From: Heliocidaris erythrogramma
Taxonomy: Eukaryota; Echinodermata; Echinoidea; Camarodonta; Echinometridae
Direction: 5' to 3'
Assembly (NCBI GenBank): GCA_025617745.1
Contig: CM046858.1
Location: 40,841,850-40,905,849 of the forward strand
Length of the DNA stretch: 64,000 bases
Each line of letters starts with the position of its first letter. The first letter of the stretch is position 1. A model generated the notes under the pieces. The model was not told the DNA's origin. It worked only from the letters and a program-made list of their open reading frames with translations, and made no database searches. Both the position numbers and the translations under genes were made by a program. Positions 1 through 10,079 of the stretch are shown one piece after another.

Positions 1-240
1 AAAGAATATAAAAAGGGACACAATCTAGACTAGCCAGTTGTCCACAGATACGTCATTCGTGGAAAATGGCGGCCCCCATGTGCAGCAGACGACGGGTGAA
101 AGAAGTGTTTGGTGAGATCTAAAACATTCTCTAACTTTCTTCATAGCTGTACAATTTTGGTAAACTTGGTATCAAATTAATCAGCAAGTTACGCTTCATA
201 GAATATCAATAGAAAAAAAATCAAGGTTGGATTTCCCTTT

Positions 241-817
241 AACGTGGAGGAGGTTTACGGTTCACCATATGTTAGTCCTGATAAGGACTGTTGGGATATT
301 GAAATGAGGGTAGAGAATGATGAGAGAAGGGGAGAAAATGAGAAATTGATAGTCGAGAAAGAAACAAGGTATAAGAAGTTATCTTTCGTGAGAGTGAAGT
401 CCTTAGAAGGACTGTAAACCATATGAGAAAGGTGGCTGGAAGAGGAAGAGTAGATGAGGTGACGAGTCTCGGCGGTGGAGAATAGATCCGGTGAGAAGTC
501 TCGGCGATGAAGAGTAGGAGAGATGAGGCGTCTCGACGTTCCGGGCAGGTTGACTGCCCGTCCATGGGCGTCAATCCTCACAGGAATTCTATTCAAGGGA
601 GGGGGGGGGGGGGGGGGGCGGGGACACCCTATTGTTGCATCCAGGTGTGTCCCTCCCCCCCCCCCCACTTGAATAGAATTCCTGTGAGGATTGACGCCCA
701 TGTGCCCGTCAATTTCTCATTTTCTCCCCTTCTCTCATCATTCTCTACCCTCATTTCAATATCCCAACAGTCCTTATCAGGACTAACACATGGTGAACCG
801 TAAACCTCCTCCACGTT
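241..817. repeat. Foldback inverted repeat with poly-G core
   Basis: Positions 241-349 reappear as reverse complement at about 709-817, with one or two mismatches. The inner segment 553-600 reappears inverted at about 655-705, so the right arm is continuous. The left arm is interrupted by about 200 bp of extra sequence (350-552). The centre is a poly-G tract at 600-620. No target duplication was recognised. It is probably a non-autonomous foldback transposon; open frames in it are by-products of the palindrome. Confidence 0.75.
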
Positions 818-845
818 ATCTACACCACCATGCAAACCTTCAGAG

Positions 846-1412
846 GGTGCGTTTATCAACTCTTTCTTTCGGCAGAAACAGGTTTTCCAAAGGGCTTTCA
901 GTGATTTTTTTAGAGATGATAATCGCAAAGCTGTTTTGATTATGGGGTTCGGAAAGCCTTTTGAAAGTCGCAAATTTGTGCTTTCCGAAACAGGTTTCCG
1001 AAACAGGTTACAAAAACAGGTTACAAAAAGTGAGATAAACGCAAAGCTGTTTTGAAACGACTTTATACTTCGGTCACGAACTACGTGTTTCCGGTTTCTG
1101 AAAAGACGCGCGCCAGGCAAGTACATGTGTACACAGCACAGTACTATTTTAACGTACGTACGTGATACCGATATTGTGCTCTGAATAGACGTTAGCCAAA
1201 ACAAAAAAAAAAAGCGCGCGCCGTATATGACCCCTTCTCCTCGGGTCAAACTGCGCAAAGCATCTGCGCAGTGACAACGTCGGTTTTCGACTTGTCGATG
1301 AGATGATAAACGCAACTTATTTTGAAAGCCGTTTGCAAAGGTCTTTGGAAAGGGCTTTTGATGGTGCGTATCGAAAGCCGTTTCAAACTGGGGAAAGATG
1401 ATAAACGCGACC
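846..1412. mobile_element. Putative MITE with GCGTTTATCA ends
   Basis: The left end reads GGTGCGTTTATCA and the right end is nearly its reverse complement, TGATAAACGCGACC. Inside, the phrase GATAAACGCAAAGC or a variant recurs about four times (near 925, 1032, 1303 and 1398), giving repeat-rich subterminal regions. There is no coding evidence and no clear target duplication. The call rests on the terminal symmetry alone. Confidence 0.45.
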
Positions 1413-1925
1413 AATGACTTGTACATGTAAGCCATTTACTTTTGTGTTATATCGAGTTACTGATTTATTCTACACGTGACTCCTAAAAAGAGCACGAATG
1501 GTTGTATTTTGTAACATTGGTTCATATAAATCCTGCATAATAATAATAAATAATGCATCACTTTGGAATTAGCTTGTTACAATAATGTCGACCCCAATTA
1601 TATACGGATATCCATGAAATCGAATACTTTCAGTATTTTGGAATAAGTCGGACTGCCCACGTTGCACTGCACTGACAGGGACATCGCTAGAGGGGGGAGG
1701 GGTGTGTGTCCGGTGGGGGGGGGGTAGAGTGTCACCCCCCCCACTCAAACTTGCTGTCGGCAAAAAAGAAAAAGAAGGGGGAAAAGGAGAGGGAAGAGGA
1801 AGGGAAAAGGAGAAAAGAGAAAGGAGAAGAAAAAAAAAAAGAAAAAAGAAAATGGAGACGAAAGGAAAACAAAAAACAGAGAAAACAAAGAAAGGAAAAG
1901 GGAAGGAACGAAAAATAAAGGAAAA
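1413..1925. other. Gene-free stretch with poly-G and a polypurine tract
   Basis: I see no gene. A poly-G run lies at about 1716-1727, and 1766-1925 is almost pure purine on the + strand (GAAAAG/GGAAAAG runs). The frames that stay open here are Lys/Glu/Arg or Phe/Ser/Leu low-complexity products of that bias. Confidence 0.7.
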
Positions 1926-2465
1926 ACTTGTCAAATTTGTTTTGCTCGCTCGCTCGCAAAAACACTGAAAATTTAATATTCGGGCAAATGGCTTCCCCCT
2001 TCGGAAGTTGCCTGCAGCCCCCCGAGGATTTTCATACTTTTATTCGGACAATAACGACTTCATATTTGGGCAACGAGGAGAAATAATATTCACATATTTG
2101 GGCAGCGAGGTTCCGAGATATTATGTAAGTTTTGTATGTAACTTTTGTACATTTTCTCTACGAAAAGTTCAAAAAAGATTTTGCTTGCTCGATTCTCTCG
2201 CTCGGAAAAATTTTGAATTTGAAAAATTTGATATTCGGGCATAAGGCGTCCCCCTTCGTCAAAGTTCCGATATTCGGGGAACCACCACATTATTCGGGCA
2301 GCAAAATGAGGTGCCAGAATATCCACATAATTATTTGGGCAGCGAGGTTCCCAGATAATTATTATGTAACTTCTTTAAATTTTCACTACGAAAAGTGCAA
2401 AAAATAGCTCACAAAGACTTAGAAATTGGAAAGTTGATATTCGGGCAAAAGGCGTCAGCCCACTC
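1926..2465 (+). repeat. ATTCGGGCA-type tandem repeat, about 290 bp per unit
   Basis: Two to three diverged copies follow one another. Each contains a GCTCGCTCG-type stretch, then GATATTCGGGCA(A/T)AAGGCGTC, then ATTTGGGCAGCGAGGTTCC and a CTACGAAAAGT segment. The last copy stops where the 61-bp minisatellite begins. No coding potential. Confidence 0.55.
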
Positions 2466-2893
2466 CTTGCGAAAATGGGCCTGTATGACCACCCAATGGG
2501 TATCATATGGGAATAAAATGGGCAAACCGATATGGGAATGACATGTAAATGCCCATATGAGTATTACATGTACATGGGAATAAACTGGGCAAACCAATAT
2601 GGGAAAGACATGCAAATGTCCACATGGATATCATATGGGAATATGCTGGGCAAACCCAAATGGGAAAGACATGTAAATGCCCATATGGGTATCACATGGG
2701 AGTAAGCTAGGCAAACCCATATGGGAAACATTTATATTTACCCAAATAGGTATCATATGGGAATAAGCTGGGCAAACCCATCTGGGAAACATATATATTT
2801 GCCCAAACGGGAATCATATGGGAATAAACTGGGCAAACCGATATGAGAATGACATGTAAATGCCCATCATTGGTATTACATGGGAATAAACTG

Positions 2894-3000
2894 TGAGCAC
2901 CAAATTCGGTAGCCTAGCTACAGCCGGGGTAATAATACTTCGGCGCTTAGAAACATTTGTATTAAGCGCATTATAAATGCAATGTATTATTATTATTATT
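2894..3000 (+). mobile_element. SINE-like fragment with (TTA)n tail inserted in array A
   Basis: This 107-bp segment breaks the 61-bp unit between AATAAACTG (2885-2893) and AATAGACTG (3001-3009), a 9-bp target duplication with one mismatch. It contains GCCGGGGTAATAATAC, then GCGC...ATTATAAATG, and ends in TATTATTATTATTATT. The same modules recur at 20.46-20.56 kb. It looks like the 3' part of a tRNA-derived SINE, but no A/B boxes are present in this truncated copy. Confidence 0.7.
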
Positions 3001-3203
3001 AATAGACTGGGCAAACCCATCTGGGAAACATATGTAAATGCCCATATGGGTATCATTTGGGAATAAGCAGGGCAAACCCCTATGGGAAAGACATATGAAT
3101 GCCCATATGGATATCACATGGGGCATAAGCTGGGTAACCCCAACTGGGGAAACATATGTCAATACCTATATGGGTATCATGTGGGAATAAGCTGGGCAAA
3201 CCC

Positions 3204-3554
3204 TAGTCTAGTTCTGGACTCTTTTTATTGATTTTTTTATTCGCCGACTATACGCGATAAGCCGAGTGATGGCACGATCCCGAGAACCTGTTGGCCCCGA
3301 AAAAAAAAGAGTCCAGTGCAATTGCTCCACGCTGACGTCAGGGGTCCAAAGTTCACTAGCGCTTTAGCTGGGGAGGTGCGGCCAATTTTAATTGCTCTCC
3401 CTGAAAAATCTCAGGGAAAGTCGTCAGCGTGGAGCAATTGCAGTGGACTCTTTTCTTTCGGGGCCAACAGGTTCTCGGGATCGTGCCATCACTCGGCTTA
3501 TCTCGTAAAGTCGGCGAATAAAAAAATCAATAAAAAGAGTCCAGTACTAGACTA
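3204..3554. mobile_element. Long-armed MITE with 9-bp target duplication
   Basis: The ends read TAGTCTAGTTCTGGACTC and its near-complement GAGTCCAGTACTAGACTA. The arms match for about 130 bp around a short loop. The element sits between two copies of GGCAAACCC (3195-3203 and 3555-3563), exactly the phrase expected in the minisatellite unit, so this is a true 9-bp target duplication. Nine bp is typical of Mutator-like elements and of foldback elements. No transposase is present. Confidence 0.85.
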
Positions 3555-3800
3555 GGCAAACCCGTCTGGGAAACAAAAGTCAATGCCCATATGGGTTTCA
3601 TATGGGAGTAAGCTGGGCAAGTCCATATGAGTATGATATTACAAAGTCCAAATGGGCGTCACTTTGAAATGACCTGGGCAAACCCATATGTTAAAATATG
3701 TAAACCCCAATGTGGGTATCATTGTTGGAATGATCTGGGCGAACCCATGTGGGTAAGATGTGTAAATCATAAGCTGGGTAAACCCATATTCTTGAGGGGT

Positions 3801-4060
3801 ACATACTTCTGACAAAAACTGATCAGCATACTATTAAAGATTTACATTGTACACATTTGCGAACTGAATTCATATTTTGTTGTCATTATACTGGCCCTAA
3901 CTTATCAAACGGTAATTAATCCATGCAGACCTAAAGAATGTGAGTAGTGCTTAAGAGAAAATGAAAGCACCTCCCAACCCCCATGTGCTTTGACCCCTAG
4001 TACAAATGGTTGAGTCCACTTTTCAAACCTGCACCATCTTTTGGAGGCATAATTTGCTGT
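3801..4060 (+). repeat. Shared 3' flank of array A
   Basis: This non-coding stretch is also found at about 60300-60780, where a MITE interrupts it. Both copies directly follow the end of a 61-bp array, so the array and this flank behave as one duplicated unit. Similarity ends close to 4050. Confidence 0.8.
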
Positions 4061-4079
4061 GTTAAAAACAGACTCGGAA

Positions 4080-4890
4080 AAATATGTTCTCCATAGGTAT
4101 AACACGTGAAAAGATGTCTCATTTTTTCTTGATATTTCATATCTTACTCTATCTTTTTGAAGTCTGATTTTTGCACGAGAAAAAGGATGGATAGTTCAAA
4201 AAACATTTCTTGAACCTTTTTTGTCAATAAATGCCGCTATGAATCCCTTGGATCATGCCTGCTTTTTGACAGAGTCATCTGCCATAGGGTTAACACGTGA
4301 AAACATGGATTTTAAAAATGATTATTTTATAATAGTTCCTCTAGTATTACTTTGAATTTAGTGCAAATGTGGCTTACATGTAATTTGAAACTCTGAAAAG
4401 GCTTAATGAAGGCTCAAAAGGTGCAAGGGACCCCGCATAAATCCCCGGGAATATGCATGCTTTTGGCCTTCCATCTCCCATAGCTTAACACGAAAAAACG
4501 GGAATTTTTGAACGATTATAATTCCCGCAGAATTAAATCAAAATTTTGAAAAATGTGCCTTGAATAAAATTTAAAGCTCTGAAAATGTTTAATTAAGACT
4601 CAACTAGTTGAATAGACCCCGCATAAATCCCCGGGAATATGCATGCCTTTTACCAAAAAAAAAGTCTCCTCTGCCATAGGTTTACACGCGAAAACAAGGA
4701 ATTTTAGGATGATTATAATTCCCATAATTTTTATTTGAAAATATAAAAAACGTGATTTACATGAAATTTAAAGCTCTGAAAAGGTATAATTAAGGCTTGA
4801 TGAGTCCAGTAAACCACCCATAAATCCCCGGGAATATGCATGCTTTTGACCAAAAACGTCTCGCCTGCCATAGGTTAACCTCATACACCA
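4080..4890 (+). repeat. ~185-bp tandem repeat (CCCGGGAATATGCATGC)
   Basis: Four or more diverged copies share CATAAATCCCCGGGAATATGCATGC, then GCCATAGGTTAACACG, then ATTATAATTCCC, then AAAGCTCTGAAAAGG. The spacing is roughly 185 bp. The same array occurs in inverse orientation at about 23160-24580. It abuts the gag fragment near 4890. Confidence 0.8.
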
Positions 4891-6242
4891 AAGGGGCTTC
4901 GTTAATCACGTGGGTAAAGGCCCCTGCTATGGAATCGGTAGGCTGGGAATGCCACGAAGCGTTCCCGCCATCTTCCGCTATGGGGTTCCTCCACATTGGC
5001 CTGGACGAAGGAAACACGAGGTTCTAGCTTCTGGCGTGGACAGTCCTTCCGGAGATGACCTAAGTCCCCACACAAGAATCATCCTCTAGAGGCTTCTGTT
5101 CGGGGAGTCACCCGGAGATTTTTCACCGTCTCTACCAGCTGGGAGATATTCCCTTCCAAGCGGTCAAATCGCTGGTCATGCCGGGGTGGGAGCCTCCCGC
5201 TAGAGGATCTGGGCTCCGTAGAAGGGACACTGACCTGGCTAACAGACCAGGAAACCTCCCAATCATTTGCTGCTGCTGCTGCTCGGGCCTGCTTGGGCCC
5301 GATGCCTGATGCGAGTGCTGAGACCACAGTATGGCATCCATAGCTGCCTCCACAGTGGTGGGCCTACAATTCAGGGCTTGATACCCTGCATTTCGGTCAT
5401 GGGCCCCCCTGACATAATCGTAACACCAGCTGCCGTTGTTGGAAGGTTTCATCACTACCTGGGAAGGCCTGGGTGCACAGCTCCTGCAGCCGTTCCGTCC
5501 AGTCCACCAGGGTCTCCGTAGACTCTTGCTTCGCTGTGAGGAACTCCAGTTGAGCTGCCTCAGGTAGTTCCTGATGGCTGAATAGGGCCGACATCCTTCG
5601 GGCAGCCAGGGTGTAGTCCATGTCTGGGTCCCGTAAGGCAAGCTGATCGAAATAGGCCGGAGCCTTACCCTCTAGACACCAACAAAGATGGGCCAAACTC
5701 TCAGCACCATCCCATCCCCGATCATTTGAAATGAGGGAGAACTTCCTGAAGAAGGGATCCCATTTTCCTTTTCCATCAAAGGTCAAGCTCTTGGGAAGGC
5801 CTGTGAATGAAAGCCCAGCACGCGACCGGGAATCAATGAGCACAGAAGGTGCTGCAGGCAGTCTTGGCGCTGGCAAATAATAGCACCCTGCCCTGGCATC
5901 TCGATAGGGTAAGTCCATTGCCTCCACCCTCCTTCCGCGAGATCCATCCGGCATAGTTGGCCCTCTATCAAATTGCTCGCCTCCCCTGGGTAGATGCCCA
6001 GGGGCTCTGGTCAAAGAAGTGTCCGAGCTGTCGGTCGGACATCCCTCTGATGAGGTATGCGTGGGGGACCGACTCAATGGGGGTCGGGACCTCCGGGCGG
6101 GCGTTGGGGGAATATACCGTGTTAAGTTTGGAGGTTCAGCTTCCCCAACTCCACCTCGCCCCTGCCCCTGAAAATTAGGGAGTGGGTACACGTCATACTG
6201 GTAGACCCCATGTAGCTCCCTGTGGGTCCTCGGGGTACTGGT
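4891..6242 (-). pseudogene. Antisense Ty3/gypsy gag fragment
   Basis: The minus strand encodes a retrotransposon Gag core, with KWDPFFRKFSLISNDRGW followed by a stretch rich in small capsid helices (near 5480-5800). Downstream is a CCHC zinc knuckle, FLCGDLGHLRKDC, near 5040-5081. The codon where the knuckle's first cysteine is expected is TGA (5079-5081), so the motif is broken by a nonsense change. The C-terminal side runs into the ~185-bp repeat. The N-terminal side stops exactly at the LTR of the next element at 6243. A matching minus-strand N-terminal piece lies beyond that element at 14711-14903, so the second element probably landed inside this gene. Confidence 0.75.
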
Positions 6243-8024
6243 TATTAGGGATCCAACCTTCCCCTTCAATGCTATACTATTGTTATGTACATTAGAATGT
6301 GGGATTGAATACATTGTAGTTACACTGTAAAAACTGAAGTGCTACTTTTTCGGGGCATGTATAGTGACTGCACCTGAAATGCTGTTTTAGCACTTGTAGT
6401 GTGCTAATTTACCAGCAAAAAGAAATGTGACCGTTGCGAGCCTCGAACCAGGTTCCGCTGATTGAGAGGCGCTGACGTTACCGATAGACTAACGAATGCT
6501 TCTTGCAATCCAGTTTAGTCATGGGAGTCAAGTAGATAACATGAACTATGTGGTGTCGTAAATTCAATATGTAACAATATGATCTGCTTTAAATCGTACG
6601 ATGTGAGTTAGTCTAGCGGTAATGCCAGCAATTCTCGATCAGCGGACCCTGGTTCGAGGCTCGCCAAAATCACGATCTTTTTAATGAATGTTTAGCAGTT
6701 TAAGGAGCCGGTCCAGCTCCCGTGAAAGTGCTGAAATAGCACGCTGTGTGCATTACAATAGCACTCTGAGTGAAGTCCCTATGCATGCCCTCAAAAAGTG
6801 CTATATACAGCACTTAAGTTTTTACAGTGTAGGCTTGACCGCACTCTAATGGTGAAGCATTTTTGTATTGGGTGGGTTGCCTTATCTAGCAGTTTAGATT
6901 GACTATCTGCACGGGAGTCATAAAGGCAGGACCTATGGCCTGGGTCCATGGGTTTGGGGTGATGTTGGAAATTTAAAGTTTTAGCTCAAATTTATGGCAG
7001 TTTAGGCTGCAAGTCTTAGCCCATGCCAGAGGATCAAGATCACCAGAACCGAAATGAGGCCTTCCTGACGTAAGTTGAAATGACATTTATTTTCTATCCA
7101 AGTTAAGCAGTGTTGTGTATTTAATATTATTTTATTGGAAAAATATGAAGAAGTTGAAATGTTTCAGAATACGAATTTAGAACCTTTAACCCTTTCTAAA
7201 CATTGAAGAGTTTATTTTGATGAAATGCTATTTAAATGAAATGTATTATAAGGACTGATGATCATGTCTATTATTCAGTCATGGAAAACAAAGTTTACCT
7301 GAATTAATCTGGGGAATTAATATGTAGATATAGTGCAAATGTACCAAAAGTTATGCGATATGTGTATTTTGTATTATTCCTTAGACTAATTAATGTGGGT
7401 AATTTTATTTAGATGGGTTCCAGTTTCCATGTGGGTTCAAGTTTCCATGCGGCTTCCAGTTTCCGAGCCAGTACCGGTTCCTGTTAGCAGTGTTACTGTC
7501 CCATCCGGATAGGACTTCCAAGAGATTTAAGAGAGTTATACTATTTAACAGGAGAGACCAAACTTCGTTAACGTGACGGTCATCGTGGATATCGTAGTCT
7601 TCATTTACAAGAATGGTACCACTACAGTTCCATCACTCTAAAAGAGAATTTGAGCTTGGGAGTGATTGCATCATCGATTTAAGTGGGTTATTTCCTTTAT
7701 ATCTTCAAAGACTAAGTTGAACAACCAACAGCACCATTGGTTTACTGTTCAGGAAAGGGAGTTAAAGAACCCCTTTTTGGAATTTAATTGTATTATGTAT
7801 ATTTCCTGTAATTATTTCATCGTTATGACATTCAAAAAGTTTTGATTGTGAACCACGATTGTATCTCGAATGGACAAAATGAAACCGGAAATAAAGATAA
7901 ACATATTTATTTCATTGATGAAATTAGAATTGTAATTCATTGTCATTTGTCTAGTTTTCTAGTAAATAAGAGAATCTTTACTAGACACAAGTTAATGTCC
8001 TCTTGAGTGTACTTAGGTGTGACA
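6243..8024 (+). repeat. 5' LTR of gypsy element, with MITE inside
   Basis: The sequence from 6243 matches the 3' LTR beginning at 13633 over more than 1 kb. It starts TATTAGGG where the 3' copy has the expected TGTTAGGG, and ends TGTGACA just before the primer-binding site. Without the 507-bp MITE at 6323-6829 the LTR would be about 1.27 kb. Compared with the 3' LTR it lacks about 40 bp near 7070 (present at 13948-13985). The two LTRs otherwise differ by few substitutions. Confidence 0.9.
6323..6829. mobile_element. TA-flanked MITE with inverted tRNA-like arms
   Basis: Ends are CACTGTAAAAACT and AGTTTTTACAGTG, flanked by TA on both sides (6321-6322, 6830-6831). The other LTR shows the empty site TAGTTAGGCTTGACC, so the borders are certain. 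Inside lie two tRNA-like segments in opposite orientation, at about 6430-6506 (minus) and 6605-6665 (plus). Each has a TTAGTCTA(G/T)CGGTAA A-box-like block and a GGTTCGAGGCTCGC B-box-like block. The TA duplication suggests a Tc1/mariner-type mover. No transposase is encoded. Confidence 0.85.
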
Positions 8025-8028
8025 TTTT

Positions 8029-8066
8029 TGGGGGCTTGTCCGGTCTCGAACCCGGGACCTCTCGCA
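8029..8066 (+). promoter_or_regulatory. Primer-binding site, tRNA-Pro, with extended tRNA match
   Basis: TGGGGGCTTGTCCGG (8029-8043) is complementary to the 3' end of a tRNA-Pro including CCA, with one mismatch, and lies four bases after the LTR end. The match to the tRNA complement continues beyond a normal primer site through CGAACCCGGGACCTCTCGCA, that is the T arm and into the 3' side of the anticodon stem, with a 1-nt gap and two changes. Confidence 0.85.
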
Positions 8067-8475
8067 AAATTAATTTTCCTTTGGTGTAATGTGTATCTCT
8101 TGATTTGTTCCCCTATCGCATAATATTTAGATATTGTGATGAGACAGATTGCTTTGTAAGGCTTAATACATTGAATATTATGAACGCTACACAGGATAAG
8201 CTATAGAATGTTATCGCATGTGAATATTTTTGATCTTACATCATATGAGCTTCTTCTGTTTTACATTTCATTGTTTTTTTTTATATAGCTATAGGAATAT
8301 TTGTGATTGTGATACAGGATATGAATCAGAGGCAAGTCTTCAAGTCGGCAGAACGTGTTCTTGATTCTTTGGTAAGTAACAATTCTGCGTTTGCGCGTTT
8401 TGGAATTAGGGGTTATTTCCTCAAATAGAGATATCACTTATTGATACCATAGTCCTGCCTAGATGAGTTTTCATT

Positions 8476-9483
8476 ATGGATGTTATTGATGAAAAATTTA
8501 TTAACTTGGATAAGGAAGTAGGATTAGCAGGGGAAGACTTGCTTGAGTTCATTAAGGATAGAGAACAACAAGCACGAGAAGAAAGGGAAGCTGTTAGGGA
8601 AGATAGGAAACAGGAATTTGAGTTGAAGAAACTAGAGGAACATATTCTAGATAAACAGATAGCCCTCGAACAGGCTAAGGGGGAAATGAATCTCAAATAG
8701 GTGATATTAGTAACGGAACCCATAGTTTGACAAAAGTCCCAAAGTTACCTCACTTTGATGAAAGTAGAGATAACATGGATGCATACTTAGAGCGTTTTGA
8801 GAGATACGCTAAAAGTCAGAGATGGCAAACAGATTGTTGGGCCATAAATTTAGGTGCACTTCTACAAGGGAAGGCTTTGGAAGTCTACAGTAGGTTGGCA
8901 CCAGATGATCCTGCTAATTATTCCACTCTCAAAGACGCCCTCGGTAGATACCAGATGTCTGTAGATGACTTCCGGAAGAAGTTCTACAGAGCAACGCCAG
9001 AGACAGGAGAGTCTGCTGGACAGTTTATGGCAAGGTTAGAACACTACTTCGAAAGATGGGTAGATCTTACAGAGAAGGATAAATCATTTGAGGGACTGAA
9101 AGATTTTATAGTTTCTTGAACAGATCAATCCAGGATTAGCTATTTATTTGAGAGAGTGCACACCCCAGACTACTGGGGAGATGACTGATGCTGCTCAGAT
9201 TTATATTTCATCACATGGTGGTCATTTCAAGGGTCCAAGAAAGGACACCAAAGTAATGACACCTCACAAGTCTGAACACAAGGGTGAAGCTTTTCATAAG
9301 GAGAAGCCTAAAACTCGGAAGCAAATTGGGCCATGTTATTTGTTTGACCAAATGGGTCATCTTGCAAGAAATTGTAAGGTGGGTTCTAAACCAAAACCTG
9401 AGAAGGGTGGAAGTTTTGTAGATATGGGTACTAAAACCCATAAACACAAGAAGTCCTCAGGTAAGACAAAATCTCTTGATTAA
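8476..9483 (+). pseudogene. Gypsy gag remnant
   Basis: The first part (8476-8700) is charged and probably coiled-coil (EFIKDREQQAREEREAVRED). After a stop, 8727-9117 encodes a capsid-like region beginning TKVPKLPHFDESRDNMDAYL, typical of Gag proteins of Ty3/gypsy elements with SCAN-like capsids. A stop at 9117 and a frame change separate it from 9148-9483. That segment carries a zinc knuckle reading CYLFDQMGHLARNC, in which the second cysteine of the CCHC pattern is phenylalanine. Gag would package the RNA in virus-like particles. This copy is dead. Confidence 0.8.
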
Positions 9484-9689
9484 GATAATGAGGCGAGTAA
9501 GGACTTATCATTTGCATGTCCTACATGTTCTTTTCCCAATGTTTTTGGTGCTGACAAAAGTAAATCCCAGATCGAGAGTGGGCTGTTTGTTATGATGTCT
9601 GCCACAGGGATGGGACAGACAAGGCCTTCAAGGAAACAAAGGAAAAAGGAAGTTCGAGAGATGCGTGCAACTTGTAAAAGTAAGTTACG

Positions 9690-9960
9690 CTCACTGTTAC
9701 TAACGGAATTGTTAATTCTCAGTTTCTGTTCTTAGAGACACAGGGTGTACTTGTGTTGTGGACCGGAAGAGACTAGTCAACAAGGATCAGATGACTGGGA
9801 AATAAAAGTTGTGTATTCTTATCGATGGTACTGTACATTGGTATCCTACAGCTAAGATACATGTTCATTGTCCCTTCTATGTAGGATACGTTCTGGCTCT
9901 GTGTATGAGAGCACCAGTGTTTGATGTTATTCTAGGAAATATCCCGGAAGTTCTTCCACC
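9690..9960 (+). pseudogene. Retroviral-type aspartic protease remnant
   Basis: A short degenerate segment contains the active-site triad as RDTGCTCVV (GAC ACA GGG at 9737-9745), followed after a stop by a segment ending PVFDVILGNIPEV. It lies between gag and the integrase region, the normal place for a Pol protease. The frame is interrupted near 9800. Confidence 0.6.
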
Positions 9961-10079
9961 AGATGCTCCAAATCCACAATGGGGAACATCTGATTCAGAC
10001 AATAGTGGTCCAGGTAGTGCTCCATCTGAGGTTGGGATGGCAGTTGAGACGAGGTCACAAGTTAAAGCTGCTGAGCGGA

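Larger units (their letters stand above)
2490..3800 (+). repeat. 61-bp minisatellite array A, first locus
   Basis: The tandem unit of about 61 bp is built around GGGTATCATATGGGAATAAG, then CTGGGCAAACCCAT, then GGGAAACATAT and ATTTGCCCA. Each unit contains the self-complementary CCCATATGGG and an inverted pair TGGGCAAA/TTTGCCCA that could form a short hairpin. Because 61 is not a multiple of three, open frames rotate between units and are not genes. The array is interrupted by insertions at 2894-3000 and 3204-3554. It ends at about 3790 in a flank also found after the array at 60.3 kb. Confidence 0.9.

Noticed and set aside
629-1435. 268-codon minus-strand open frame
   Set aside because: It spans a foldback arm, a poly-C run and a putative MITE, with no recognisable domain.
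1702-1968. Lys/Glu/Arg-rich open frames
   Set aside because: They are translations of a polypurine tract with no domain or conservation signal.
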